Source: Fasciola hepatica (lineage: Eukaryota > Platyhelminthes > Trematoda > Plagiorchiida > Fasciolidae). From it: a stretch of DNA of 64,000 nt. The stretch's first letter is position 1, and every line of letters begins with the position of its first letter. The stretch spans positions 3,794,501-3,858,500 of the forward strand of contig CANUEZ040000193.1 of NCBI GenBank assembly GCA_948099385.1, given 5' to 3'. Shown one piece after another: positions 26,671 to 36,336 of this stretch. The notes below the pieces were generated by a model. It was not told the origin of the DNA and ran no database searches. It was given only the letters and a program-made list of their open reading frames with translations. The translations under genes were made by a program, and so were the position numbers.

Positions 26671-29600
26671 TGGGCTATAGCGGGGGAGGCGTTGATCTGG
26701 TGCTGTCGCCGTGTTTGCTATTCAGCGCTTGTGGCAAGAGTACATTGAACGATTTGTGCATGGGTGCGGCAGAAGCGATGGTACCCTAGGCTAGGGGATG
26801 GGCAGGTGCACTGCTGTAAGTCCTGACACCCTAAAGAAAAGTTGGAGGGTGCTGAATCTCAGGTAGGAAAATGGAGCCAGGATCCCTTTTTGACTTGAAC
26901 CTGTCGACTTGGTAAATCCGTGGAAGATTTGACTACAGCTTGGTACTCAAGCTGTTGAGTGAGTATGACCCCGATTTTAGCCGATGTAATTTGATGAACA
27001 ATGAATTGGTGTTTCGGATTGAATCAGACATCAAAATAACACACGTATATGCGTAGGGCAGGTGCAGCAAGTACCCGCACGTTTTTTAACCAGAGTGGAA
27101 CTTATAGCTGATTTGCGTGACTCGTTTTTTTATACCCTAAAATTAGTGTCTTCTGGTGTTATAGAAAAAACTTTGGTACGGTCGAAAGCTTTCTTCAGGT
27201 AAATACTGTTCACAAGCAATCGGAGTGTGTCAAGTTCGGACATTTATTGGTACTTTTTCACGACTCCCTTTACCGCTAAAGTCGATTCTTTGCAGTAGAA
27301 AATATATTGGGGTAAAGATCTCCAATCTGGGTATGTGTTTTGCCGCGTAACATATGAACTGTGACTAGATTGCTACCCGTTGTCCTCAACAATACCTTAT
27401 TTATTGATTCATAGTAGTGTTTGGTTTGATTTTGTTCACTGTACGTGAAAGACTAGCTGTGGCCAAACAATCATCGTGGTGTAATTCAGACTCACCGGCT
27501 ACTTTATCCTACTGACAGCCTCTTATTTGTTGCAACTGCCTTCCTGAACATCTGCACATCTTTCGTTTGGTAATTCAAAATAAATTATCAAAATTAAATT
27601 GTCGGTTTTTAATGAGGGAGCGGCCTCTAACTGTCATCTGACGAGTGGGGAAATGACGGGTGGCGATCGGAATTGAACATGAGACGTTCAAGTATGACAT
27701 CGGACATGATGACCACCGCCGGCTTACTGTCACCCTGCAGAAACACGAGGACACAAAATCAAGTGGTAACATTCAATATGTTCAGCATGCTTTTGTAAGG
27801 TATACTACATGAAGCAGAAAGGTAAAGTGCATCTGATGAAAACTGTGCATACTATTATCGTAGTTGGTTGTAACGGAGTTCATTGCAGCATACTATCTTA
27901 CCTCCTCGTTTTTTACCGGAAAGCAGCTCAAGAAAATAAATAGCCTCCATTTGTCCTGCGCACATTTTGCATCGCACTTTTGCAGCACTTCACAAGTTAG
28001 GCCCACCTGATGAGTAACAACAACTGCAAAACCAGTCGTACGCTTCCACGTGAATTTTTTCTGCAATTCAAATGCAGCCCTGCTCACACCAAAAGTGATT
28101 TTTGTATTTTTTTCGTAAAACCGCCCAAAAGGTAATGTCGCACTAATATCTGTTGGAGGGAGTACATAGGCTGTAGTAACAAATCGAAAAGGTAAGGGTT
28201 CTGAGTCAGCCCAATGTTTCCATTTCAGTAAATATTTCCTACCTTGCCAGAAACTGACCGATCAAAGAGAAAATATTTAAAGTGCAAATGTCTTTGGTTC
28301 ATTCGTTTGATCTCCTGCGTGCTTATTTATCTGAAATGGTTTTTCTTTTCTAAGAAGTATATCAATTTAATGGAGACCACGTTGGCTGAGTTTCGTTTAC
28401 ACCTACAGAAACGATATCCATTCTAAGAAATGGTAACCCATCGCAGCTTTGAGCGCGAGTCGTCGTGTGGTCAGACGAGAATATCTTACCGAGTATGTGC
28501 TTCTTGATTTACACATGCTGCGGTTCAGCTTCGCTGCAAAATGAAATAGTTTTAAATTACTATCCACCAGACGAATCCTGCTGGGATTTTTCAAAATGCA
28601 ACCATCCGTCACATTCCTAAACATAAAGGTTTGTGAGTATGCTGAAGTATCCCAAAGAGAAAGTTATTTACTGAGGACTTCCCACTCATCGGTGTCAGAC
28701 AAGTGAACAGGTCAGATGCTCAAGTTGCCACCTTTTGTGGTAGGCAGAGTGCCGGGTGAAAGTGCTATGACAGTCGCACCAGTGAACGTGGATTCTTCGT
28801 GGAGACCGTATATGAGCATGAGGCCAAGTGAGAAATTTGTTTTTCCCAAGCGTAGCTTCGAGTACGATTGTTTTTGCAGGGCCATAAAGGCGCGAGTCGC
28901 CCTAGGCGTACCGCTATTGATCTATTCGGAATCCAGATGGATTCCGGGCATAAAATATGTTCTCATATCAGCTCCATGGTATTCATACAAGGGATTTCAT
29001 CTATGCTAACAGATGGACTTGATTAATCAAAAAAGAAGGAGATAACGCAAAGCACGAGTACGCACACGAGAACCATAACGAACAGAAATTAACTATCGTG
29101 AATCAGCATGAAGCCGTGTTTCCGAGAGCGGTAGGATTCTGTATAAGACCTTCACTAGATCTTTACGGTTGTATATGAATACTGAAACTTTGTCAGTTTG
29201 AGTTTATATTGGTAGCTGTGATCAAGGTTTTCCCAATAAAAAGTAGCTCAAGGTTATCTTGGGAAAGAACCACAAATCGAACAACTAGCAATTTCCCAAT
29301 ATTCGGGGTTAGTTATCGAAAGTAATGTCAATAATATGTTGTATCTGCTTTTTTTCATCTCACGTTTTTAGACAAAAATGTTGCAGTAAACAGTTGTTGA
29401 CATAGGACAGCCTTCACCGAAACGACAACATACTGTGAGTTTCCTTTATTCCTGATTCAGATAATCATTTCTACGTGAACCCACAAACAGAGTACATATG
29501 TTGGTATTAGTATCCCATTGAAACAAGGACTATTGATATCTTACAAAACATGTGCACATTCTCATGTTCCATCACAATTCGTGCATATGAGAAAGATTTA

Positions 29601-30647
29601 TTAGAACCAAATTTCTACTGCTCAGCCAGGTGCTGTTTTTTTATTGAACACAACTACACAGGGCCTTTAATTATGGATTTGTATTGTTCTTACCGGTAAA
29701 GGGATAATCTTACGTAGTATTGAATCACCCTGCATTATCATCGCCCTTATGATCAATAAAGCGCACTGGAAGTACGAATGACTACCTTATCTTCATCAGT
29801 ATATATATGGCCAAAACAAGGAAGAGTAGAACTCGCTGGAATCCATTTTCACTTTAAGCTTCGCGTTTTGTCCTACGTGTATATATTTACAGTACGATGA
29901 TTCGTGTCATTCGCGTCTCAGCAGTGGATACAAATATCTAACTTATAAACGATGAATACTTTTACCCAACTGTAGTCACTGAACACAATCAGTTACGGAC
30001 TTCCGAGTAGAAGGCGAAGATAACGAATTCACAGTGATAAGTCCATGGGTTGTATCCGTGCTTGTGAATAAAAAGAAGTGGTTACTGTACTCATCACGAA
30101 TGAATCTTGCTCTGTCCAACCTTTGCAGCATGAATTCGGTCAAATGTATGAAATAATATGTGATTCGGTAGCCAAGCACAAGGTTTCCGTCCCTTATAAG
30201 GGCTCAAAATAGAAAAGAAGCCTATATGTTTATGCCTCTGTAATATATATATTCATTATGGACTTCACATTGATCTTTTTTCCGGAGACCACTTCCAATG
30301 ACTTGCGGCTTCGCAATATGGAAAAGGGCTTTCTATCTATGGTACACAGGTGCACCAAAACAGTATACTTTGTGTTTCATATCAAGAAAATCAGTCCACA
30401 TTATTCGTCATCTTGAAGGTCACTTCGGAGGGGAAATTCCCGAAGGAGGTTTTAGTTTAAAATACGTTTCCCAGTTATCCTTCTCAGGCTTACTGATACT
30501 TCTGTATTTCACCGGAATCACGTAACCGTGGTAGTACATATACCTCGATGAGTGCAACCAAATTTGTTGGACGTTCAGCAAAAAAATCATCCATTAGGCG
30601 GGATAGATACCACAAACAGAATGTTTCAATTATTTGAAAACTTGATA
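26671..30647. other. Stretch without recognisable gene
   Basis: Immediately after the BEL/Pao similarity ends, about 26690-26900 is a GC-richer block that I cannot assign; it may be the end of another repeat. At 27640-27760 the minus strand carries GTTCAATTCC, which resembles a tRNA B box, so a decayed tRNA-derived SINE is possible. The frame 28716-29009 (97 codons) matches nothing I know. The remainder is ordinary AT-rich DNA up to the gypsy insertion site. Confidence 0.45.
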
Positions 30648-30651
30648 GCCT
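30648..30651. repeat. Target-site duplication GCCT, left copy
   Basis: GCCT lies directly left of the 5' LTR and is repeated directly right of the 3' LTR (36333-36336). Four to six bases is normal for Ty3/gypsy integrases. The left flank also reads ATA before it, as does the end of the LTR, so the exact LTR/duplication border is ambiguous by up to three bases. Confidence 0.8.
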
Positions 30652-31063
30652 TGTAGTGACCTCGATCGTTTTGAGAAAATGACTATTTTCTGGACACCAT
30701 TTTGGATCTATTTTCTCCACGATCTTTTCTGACGTTTGACATTGACCTCAGTGTTCTCCGGTTGCCTACGTTTTACTGGACTGACTTTTCCGAGGTTTCC
30801 GTCGACCTCGTTTCAAATCACTTTCACTTTCGTTCGTTCGCTCGCGGTTCGCTCTCAGCACAGCCGTCGCGTTTCGTTCCGTTTTCCGTTCGGTGTATTT
30901 CTCGTATCGGTACTGTTTCGGTGCCACGATATATAGAATACACCTCGCATCTGCAAACCGACTTACGTCTTCTCTATTCGTCCGATAGAGGGGATATCGT
31001 TGGTATTCGCTGCTAGACCCGATAGGAGACACGTTCGCTAGCCGCTCACGAACGTCTTCTATA
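30652..31063 (+). repeat. 5' long terminal repeat
   Basis: This starts TGTAGTGACC and ends TCTTCTATA, and is identical over 412 bases to 35921-36332. It begins with the usual TG but does not end in CA. The end is set by divergence from the 3' copy (TTGGTG here, GCCTAATG there) and by the adjoining primer-binding site. It holds a TATA-like element and repeats of CGTTCG near 30831-30845. The open frames inside it (for example 30702-31016) recur in both LTRs and are not credible proteins. Confidence 0.97.
30929..30938 (+). promoter_or_regulatory. TATA-like element in the 5' LTR
   Basis: GATATATAGA sits about 280 bases into the LTR, a plausible place for the U3 promoter that drives the genomic RNA. 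The same motif recurs in the 3' LTR at 36198-36207. The transcription start and polyadenylation site cannot be read with confidence; I see no AATAAA in the LTR. Confidence 0.4.
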
Positions 31064-31196
31064 TTGGTGAGCCCAAAAACTTCCAGAACCTCCTGGATTA
31101 TTCGCCCGCCCGGTGAGTCTGTGATTTATCGCTGTTTCACGTCCTCCTTTCGTTGTACGATATATATTTTTTACGATATATTATCGCAACGTAGCC
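31064..31196 (+). other. Gypsy leader (5' untranslated region)
   Basis: About 130 bases between the LTR and the gag ATG. It contains the primer-binding site at its start and an AT-rich part near the end with TACGATATAT occurring twice (31156-31184). A packaging signal may lie here but cannot be identified by eye. Confidence 0.6.
31065..31074 (+). other. Primer-binding site, tRNA-Trp-like
   Basis: TGGTGAGCCC starts one base after the 5' LTR. TGG is the complement of the tRNA CCA end. The ten bases match the complement of the eukaryotic tRNA-Trp 3' end (TGGTGACCCC) except at position 7. Use of tRNA-Trp is a known trait of the CsRn1 clade. Pairing does not extend well beyond ten bases, so the primer identity is a good guess rather than proven. 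Confidence 0.7.
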
Positions 31197-32060
31197 ATGT
31201 CAGAGGATAAGGCGCAGCTCGACACAGATCTCACTCTGTCTGCGGTTGCCTTTAAACCAGGGGCGTTTATCCCTCATGATCCAGAGGTTTGGTTTGCAGC
31301 CTTAGAGCTGCAGTTTGAGGCACGTAGGATTGTTGGCCAACGCCAACGATTTTCCTATGCCTTAGAGGCTATTCCAGGTGATGTTATCGCCTCGGTGAGG
31401 GATTTGGTATTGAATCCTCCTCAAGTGCAGCCGTACGATCGGCTTAAGGAGGCTATACTACAACATTTCCTTCCTTCTCGGGAGGAAAGGCTACGTCAGC
31501 TACTAGCACGGCACCCCATAGGTGATACTAAACCCAGCCGCCACCTAGCTCATCTCCGGTCTTTGGCAGGGCCCGCCGATAAGGATTCGGAGATAGTTAA
31601 GGAACTGTGGTTGGATTCTCTACCCTTCCACGTTCAGACCACCGTTACTGCTCTCCTCGAGGACTCGTCCTTGGAACGAGCAGCCGCCGTGGCTGACAAA
31701 ATTGTCGCACGTGTCGGCAGTGGGGCTAATCCCCTCATTGCCACGACATCGCGAAATCCTAAGGGTGTCGACCTGGATGAATCGCCGGAGAGGCCTCGGC
31801 ACTCTCGATCCATCCAGCGCCGCCTGTCCTTCAAGGACAGAGTTGAAATACCTACACCTCGCAGTAGCCCACGTAAACAACGGCACGGACGGGCGCCCTC
31901 CACTGCCCACGTCCGCCGTGAATCCGCCTCACCTGCCTCATCCAAACCCGATCATCCTACCAGCGGCTTTTGTTGGTTCCATCGCGTTTTCGGACCAGCC
32001 GCCCGTAGGTGCAGACAGCCGTGTTCATACGCGGCGGGAAACGCCACTGCCGGCGAGTAG
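31197..32060 (+). CDS. Gag structural protein with CHCC finger
   Basis: A 287-residue Gag polyprotein that would form the virus-like particle and bind the element's RNA. The N-terminal part (about residues 18-150: [15 protein letters not shown], then [32 protein letters not shown]) is the capsid-like region typical of CsRn1-clade Gags. A basic, Ser/Arg/Pro-rich linker follows (about 190-250). Near the C-terminus is a Cys-His finger with C259, H262, C272 and C276, spaced C-x2-H-x9-C-x3-C. This CHCC form characterises the CsRn1 clade, instead of the usual CCHC knuckle. The start is the first ATG after the leader. The ORF ends at TAG 32058-32060, inside the frameshift stem, and overlaps the pol frame. 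No internal damage is visible. Confidence 0.95.
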   Translation: MSEDKAQLDTDLTLSAVAFKPGAFIPHDPEVWFAALELQFEARRIVGQRQRFSYALEAIPGDVIASVRDLVLNPPQVQPYDRLKEAILQHFLPSREERLRQLLARHPIGDTKPSRHLAHLRSLAGPADKDSEIVKELWLDSLPFHVQTTVTALLEDSSLERAAAVADKIVARVGSGANPLIATTSRNPKGVDLDESPERPRHSRSIQRRLSFKDRVEIPTPRSSPRKQRHGRAPSTAHVRRESASPASSKPDHPTSGFCWFHRVFGPAARRCRQPCSYAAGNATAGE

Positions 32061-35000
32061 AAGCGGCCGTACTCGCCGGCAATCAGTCTCAGGTTGGCCG
32101 TTTATTTTACGTGCATGATTCGTGCACTAACGCTAGGTTCCTAGTCGACACTGGGGCCCAAGATTCTGTCTTGCCGGTTGGTAAAGACAAGCCACGAGCT
32201 TCTTTGCTTCGGCTGTCAGCGGCGAATGGTTCCTCCATTCCTACCTACGGCACGAGACAGCTTGCGGTCAACCTGGGACCACGACGACGGTATCTGTGGA
32301 CGTTCATTCTTGCGGATGTTCCCACAGGCATACTGGGAATCGATTTTCTGCAGCACTATGAATTACTTGTTGATTCACGTAGGCTGCAGCTTATCGATCC
32401 TTCGTCGGACATTAAATTTACGGGTACTGCAGCTCGAACAGATGCACACCGAATCACAGGATTGTTTTCTAACATTCCGCACGATTTTCAGTCTTTGTTT
32501 ATTAAATTCCCCATATTGACTAAACCATTTGAAGAGATAGAGACAGTGACCGATCGTGTGGCACACCACATTGTCACTAACGGTCCACCAGTCACGGCAC
32601 GACCTCGCCGACTGGCACCGGACAAATTGGTTTTCGCCAAACGTGAGTTTGACACTTTACTTTCTAAAGGTATTGTTCGTCCTTCTCACAGTCCATGGGC
32701 CTCACCTCTGCACATGGTTCTTAAGAAAGATGGCGTTAGCTGGCGACCATGTGGCGACTATCGCGCACTAAATTCGGTTACCCGTTACGATAGTTATCCG
32801 ATGCCCCACATACACGACATCACGGCATCACTTCACGGCACGACTGGATTTTCCAAGATCGATTTGGTGCGAGCCTATCACCAGATCCCAGTCGCCGCTG
32901 AAGATGTCGAGAAAACCGCTGTCACGACTCCTTTTGGTTTGTTTGAGTTCCTACGTATGCCTTTTGGTTTGCGAAATGCTGCTCAGACATTCCAGAGGTT
33001 TATCGATAGCATTACTCGAGACTTGGAATTTGTTCACGTCTATATCGATGACTTGTTAATTGCATCGTCGAGCGTAGATGAACATTTCCAACATTTGACG
33101 CTACTATTTCAACGTTTGTCCGAACATCGAATAGTAGTCAATCCTGATAAATGTGAACTTGGCAAGCCGGAACTTGTGTTCCTCGGCCACAAGATCACTC
33201 GAGAGGGTATTACGCCTTGCGAGGATAAAGTGCGCGCTATTTTAGATTACGCCGTACCGTCCTCAATCAAGGAGCTCAAGGCATTTTTGGGGTTAGTTAA
33301 CTTTTATCGTCGTTTCATACCCCATGCCGCTGAACGTTTGCTTCCATTAACTGACCTACTTCGTGGCAATCCACGTAAGCTATCGCTTACGGATGCCGCA
33401 CGAGTAGCGTTTTCGGAGATTAAAGCGACATTAGCTCAGACCACGCTCCTCATGCACCCAGTTCCATCCGCCACGCTAAGCATAGCGGTGGATGCATCCG
33501 ACTTTGCCATCGGAGCGGTCCTGCAACAGTCTGTTTCTGGGATATGGCAGCCATTAGAGTTCTACTCTCGACGCCTCAATCCCACGGAAACCAAATATAG
33601 TGCTTTTGGTCGCGAACTGCTGGCTGCATATAATGCCGTTAAGCACTTCCGCCATGCAGTCGAGGGTCGATATTTCATCCTCTTTACAGACCATAAGCCT
33701 CTGACGTATGCATTGCATACTAAGTCTGATCGTTACTCTCCACGAGAAGTCAGACATTTAGACTATGTTTCTCAGTTCATGACTGACCTTCGACACGTTA
33801 AAGGTGAGTCGAACTGCGTTGCAGATGCTTTGTCGCGTATTCCGCTTAATGCCATTAAATCTCCGGTTTTAGACATCCCTGCCATGGCTGCCGCACAGGC
33901 ACAGGATTCTTCATGTATGGAAGCAGCTCAGTCATCGTCGCTACAGTGTCAGTCCGTACCTCTAGCCACCAGTGCTGGGACGATACTCTGCGACATGTCT
34001 ACTGGCATACCTAGACCAGTCGTACCCTCTGCATATCGACGTCTCGTGTTCGATACCCTTCATGGACTCTCACATCCAGGCATCGCAGCCAGTCTCCGAT
34101 TAGTAGCTGCACGATACGTCTGGCCGTCCATGAATAAAGATGTTCGTATGTGGGCAAAACAGTGTCTACAATGTCAACGATCTAAAGTGCATAGGCACGT
34201 AGCTTCGCCTATCGGTACTTTTGCTACGCCTGATGCTCGCTTCGATCATATCCACGTAGACATTGTGGGTCCATTGACCCCATCACACGGGTATACCTAT
34301 TTACTAACGTGCATCGATAGATTTACGAGGTGGCCCGAGGCTATTCCCATCTCTATCGTCACGGCCGAATCAGTGGCTCGACATCTGATAGAACGATGGA
34401 TAGCTTCCTATGGTTGTCCTTCCACAATCACTACCGATCGAGGGCAACAATTTGAGTCCGATCTATTCTCTTCATTAACTCACATGCTGGGTACGGAACG
34501 CATTCGCACGACCGCGTACCATCCGGCATCGAATGGTTTAGTCGAACGTTTTCATCGCCAACTCAAAGCGGCTCTTAGAGCACACGAGAGCCCCGACTGG
34601 TACGAAACGTTACCGCTAGTTCTGCTTGGTTTCAGGACTTGCATAAAGGCAGATATCCAATGTTCCGCCGCAGAGCTTGTCTACGGCACGACATTACGAC
34701 TGCCTGGGGAATTCTTTACACCACGGAGTACAGATTCACTTGCCGTACAGACTTACGTTCATCGTTTGTCTACGTACATGCAAAATCTCGCTCCGGCGCA
34801 GACTCGAATGCAGCGACGACAGGTTTTTGTTCCGACCGAACTCGAAACTTGTTCGCATGTATTCATTCGTGTTGATTCGGTACGGAAACCATTACAACAG
34901 CCTTACGAAGGTCCATTTCGCGTGATTTCTCGTCACGATAAGACCTTTAAGGTTGATCGACACGGTCGCGTCGATACTGTTAGCATCGATCGTCTCAAAG

Positions 35001-35359
35001 CCGCGTACGTTGATGATAGCGTGTCGCCCGCTGACATGAGATTCTATGTTAACCCTGCACTGCCTGTTGACGACACTTCCGTGTCACGTCAAGGTCTGCA
35101 GTTAGCGTTGCCTGCTACGACTTCGAATGAGGCTATCGTCTCACGTTCAGGACAGCACCCAGTTGGTACTGCTACGACTTCGAATGAGGCTATCGTCTCA
35201 CGTTCAAGTCAGCAGCCAGTTGGCCCTGCTACGTCCTCGAATGAGAACACTGTCTCACGTTCAAGTCAGCAGAGCACGCCTACGCACCCGTCCGTGAATG
35301 AGGCTCCCGTCTCACGTTCCGGTCGGAAGATCGTTTGCCCAGCACGTTTTCGCGACTAG
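32009..35359 (+). CDS. Pol polyprotein: protease, RT, RNase H, integrase
   Basis: An open frame of 1,116 codons, -1 relative to gag. It opens right after a TAG (32006-32008), and its first triplet is GTG, not ATG. Translation should therefore enter through the frameshift at 32036-32042. Numbered from 32009: protease active site DTGA at 47-50; reverse transcriptase with D285 ([12 protein letters not shown]) and YIDD at 345-348; RNase H with D495, an [13 protein letters not shown] block, D561 (DHKPL) and ADALSR; integrase zinc finger H685, H689, C719, C722; integrase core D751, D810 and E846 (35 residues between the last two, the DD35E rule); a GPF motif at 968-970. After the integrase comes a tail of five 19-residue repeats (about 1017-1111) and the end [15 protein letters not shown], a basic C-terminus usual in the clade. 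No stop, frameshift or missing catalytic residue is visible. Confidence 0.97.
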   Translation: MQTAVFIRGGKRHCRRVEAAVLAGNQSQVGRLFYVHDSCTNARFLVDTGAQDSVLPVGKDKPRASLLRLSAANGSSIPTYGTRQLAVNLGPRRRYLWTFILADVPTGILGIDFLQHYELLVDSRRLQLIDPSSDIKFTGTAARTDAHRITGLFSNIPHDFQSLFIKFPILTKPFEEIETVTDRVAHHIVTNGPPVTARPRRLAPDKLVFAKREFDTLLSKGIVRPSHSPWASPLHMVLKKDGVSWRPCGDYRALNSVTRYDSYPMPHIHDITASLHGTTGFSKIDLVRAYHQIPVAAEDVEKTAVTTPFGLFEFLRMPFGLRNAAQTFQRFIDSITRDLEFVHVYIDDLLIASSSVDEHFQHLTLLFQRLSEHRIVVNPDKCELGKPELVFLGHKITREGITPCEDKVRAILDYAVPSSIKELKAFLGLVNFYRRFIPHAAERLLPLTDLLRGNPRKLSLTDAARVAFSEIKATLAQTTLLMHPVPSATLSIAVDASDFAIGAVLQQSVSGIWQPLEFYSRRLNPTETKYSAFGRELLAAYNAVKHFRHAVEGRYFILFTDHKPLTYALHTKSDRYSPREVRHLDYVSQFMTDLRHVKGESNCVADALSRIPLNAIKSPVLDIPAMAAAQAQDSSCMEAAQSSSLQCQSVPLATSAGTILCDMSTGIPRPVVPSAYRRLVFDTLHGLSHPGIAASLRLVAARYVWPSMNKDVRMWAKQCLQCQRSKVHRHVASPIGTFATPDARFDHIHVDIVGPLTPSHGYTYLLTCIDRFTRWPEAIPISIVTAESVARHLIERWIASYGCPSTITTDRGQQFESDLFSSLTHMLGTERIRTTAYHPASNGLVERFHRQLKAALRAHESPDWYETLPLVLLGFRTCIKADIQCSAAELVYGTTLRLPGEFFTPRSTDSLAVQTYVHRLSTYMQNLAPAQTRMQRRQVFVPTELETCSHVFIRVDSVRKPLQQPYEGPFRVISRHDKTFKVDRHGRVDTVSIDRLKAAYVDDSVSPADMRFYVNPALPVDDTSVSRQGLQLALPATTSNEAIVSRSGQHPVGTATTSNEAIVSRSSQQPVGPATSSNENTVSRSSQQSTPTHPSVNEAPVSRSGRKIVCPARFRD
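32036..32081 (+). promoter_or_regulatory. -1 ribosomal frameshift signal, gag to pol
   Basis: The slippery heptamer G GGA AAC lies at 32036-32042 in the correct gag phase (zero-frame codons GGA AAC; shifted codons GGG AAA). After a 5-nt spacer (GCCAC) comes a perfect 12-bp GC-rich stem: TGCCGGCGAGTA at 32048-32059 pairs with TACTCGCCGGCA at 32070-32081 across a 10-nt loop. The gag stop codon TAG begins in the last two bases of the left arm. Loop bases CGGCC (32064-32068) could pair with GGCCG at 32096-32100 to make an H-type pseudoknot. Heptamer, phase, spacing and stem follow the standard -1 frameshift rules. That it works in the cell is inference. Confidence 0.9.
35057..35341 (+). repeat. 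57-bp tandem repeat encoding the Pol C-terminal tail
   Basis: Five in-frame units of exactly 57 bp, starting near 35057, 35114, 35171, 35228 and 35285. The GTCTCACGT core recurs every 57 bases (35081 as GTGTCACGT, then 35138, 35195, 35252, 35309). Units two and three are nearly identical; the first and last are the most diverged. Each encodes 19 residues around a core such as SNEAIVSRS followed by Gln- and Pro-containing spacer. The length keeps frame, so copy number can change without breaking pol. Confidence 0.92.
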
Positions 35360-35908
35360 GTCAAACACGATCTTAACCATTGCACTTCGCAGTAATAACT
35401 TTCGTGTTTATCGTTTCGACACGATTTAACATACCTCATTAGTTATTACTGTATTCTAGTCAAGTCCATTGCGGTTGCTACACCAGTTTTTCATTTCTTT
35501 TTGTTTCATGGAACCTCGCCATATGGTACGCTTCGCTGGTCCCACGGAATCTGGAGAATTTTGGCACCAACGTTTGCATTCTGGATCGGCCTTGTCGTTC
35601 TCGTTCCTGCCCATTTACGAACCTATCGATTTGGCTTCCGGATATCATATTGGTTAACGGTTACCCGACACTGGACGTTATTGGTGTGGCACACCTTGAT
35701 GACGATTTACGCAACCGACGTCATTGGCAACGAATCTGGTTTACGCTCGACCACCATCCTACGGTTCCTGCATACCACGGATTTTGCCCGTCAGCATCCT
35801 ACAGCACAGCCTAATGCACGTGTTTTGCACGCATTCGCGCACACGAATACCGTTTGTATGCCATGTCCTCCTTGACATTTGTTTTTCGAAAGCTTTCCGT
35901 GCTTTCTA
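35360..35908 (+). other. Post-pol segment of the gypsy element
   Basis: About 550 bases between the pol stop and the polypurine tract. It contains one open frame of 124 codons (35501-35875) with a hydrophobic stretch (AFWIGLVVLVPAHL) that could be a membrane segment. It has no signal peptide, cysteine pattern or similarity I recognise, and a second frame overlaps it. It may be a small third ORF or simply an untranslated region; I favour the latter. Confidence 0.5.
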
Positions 35909-35920
35909 GCGGGGGGCTGC
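35909..35920 (+). other. Polypurine tract (short)
   Basis: GCGGGGGGCTGC lies directly against the 3' LTR and holds a run of six G (35911-35916). It occupies the place of the plus-strand primer. It is short and interrupted by pyrimidines next to the LTR, so it is a weak but positionally correct candidate. Confidence 0.55.
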
Positions 35921-36332
35921 TGTAGTGACCTCGATCGTTTTGAGAAAATGACTATTTTCTGGACACCATTTTGGATCTATTTTCTCCACGATCTTTTCTG
36001 ACGTTTGACATTGACCTCAGTGTTCTCCGGTTGCCTACGTTTTACTGGACTGACTTTTCCGAGGTTTCCGTCGACCTCGTTTCAAATCACTTTCACTTTC
36101 GTTCGTTCGCTCGCGGTTCGCTCTCAGCACAGCCGTCGCGTTTCGTTCCGTTTTCCGTTCGGTGTATTTCTCGTATCGGTACTGTTTCGGTGCCACGATA
36201 TATAGAATACACCTCGCATCTGCAAACCGACTTACGTCTTCTCTATTCGTCCGATAGAGGGGATATCGTTGGTATTCGCTGCTAGACCCGATAGGAGACA
36301 CGTTCGCTAGCCGCTCACGAACGTCTTCTATA
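35921..36332 (+). repeat. 3' long terminal repeat
   Basis: Identical, base for base by eye, to the 5' LTR at a constant offset of 5,269 bases. Its 3' end is followed by the GCCT target duplication. Zero differences in 412 bases means the two copies have had little time to diverge since reverse transcription. Confidence 0.97.
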
Positions 36333-36336
36333 GCCT
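36333..36336. repeat. Target-site duplication GCCT, right copy
   Basis: This matches 30648-30651. Removing the element and one copy restores a continuous AT-rich flank. Confidence 0.8.

Larger units (their letters stand above)
30652..36332 (+). mobile_element. Full-length Ty3/gypsy retrotransposon, CsRn1-like clade
   Basis: A 5,681-bp element: 412-bp LTR, primer-binding site, gag, pol in the -1 frame (protease, reverse transcriptase, RNase H, integrase), a roughly 550-bp post-pol segment, short polypurine tract and second LTR. The LTRs match at every base I compared, and a GCCT target duplication flanks the element. The domain order (RT and RNase H before integrase) defines Ty3/gypsy. The Gag CHCC finger and the near match of the primer-binding site to tRNA-Trp point to the CsRn1/Boudicca/Kabuki clade known from flukes and insects. 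No disabling stop is visible in gag or pol, so it is potentially autonomous and recently inserted. Confidence 0.97.

Noticed and set aside
30702..31016. 104-codon open frame (also at 35971-36285) and antisense 88-codon frame
   Set aside because: These lie inside the LTRs and are identical only because the LTRs are. They show no family motif.
31620..31945. Antisense frames of about 100 codons inside gag
   Set aside because: Shadows of the gag coding strand. The plus-strand Gag has clear family motifs.
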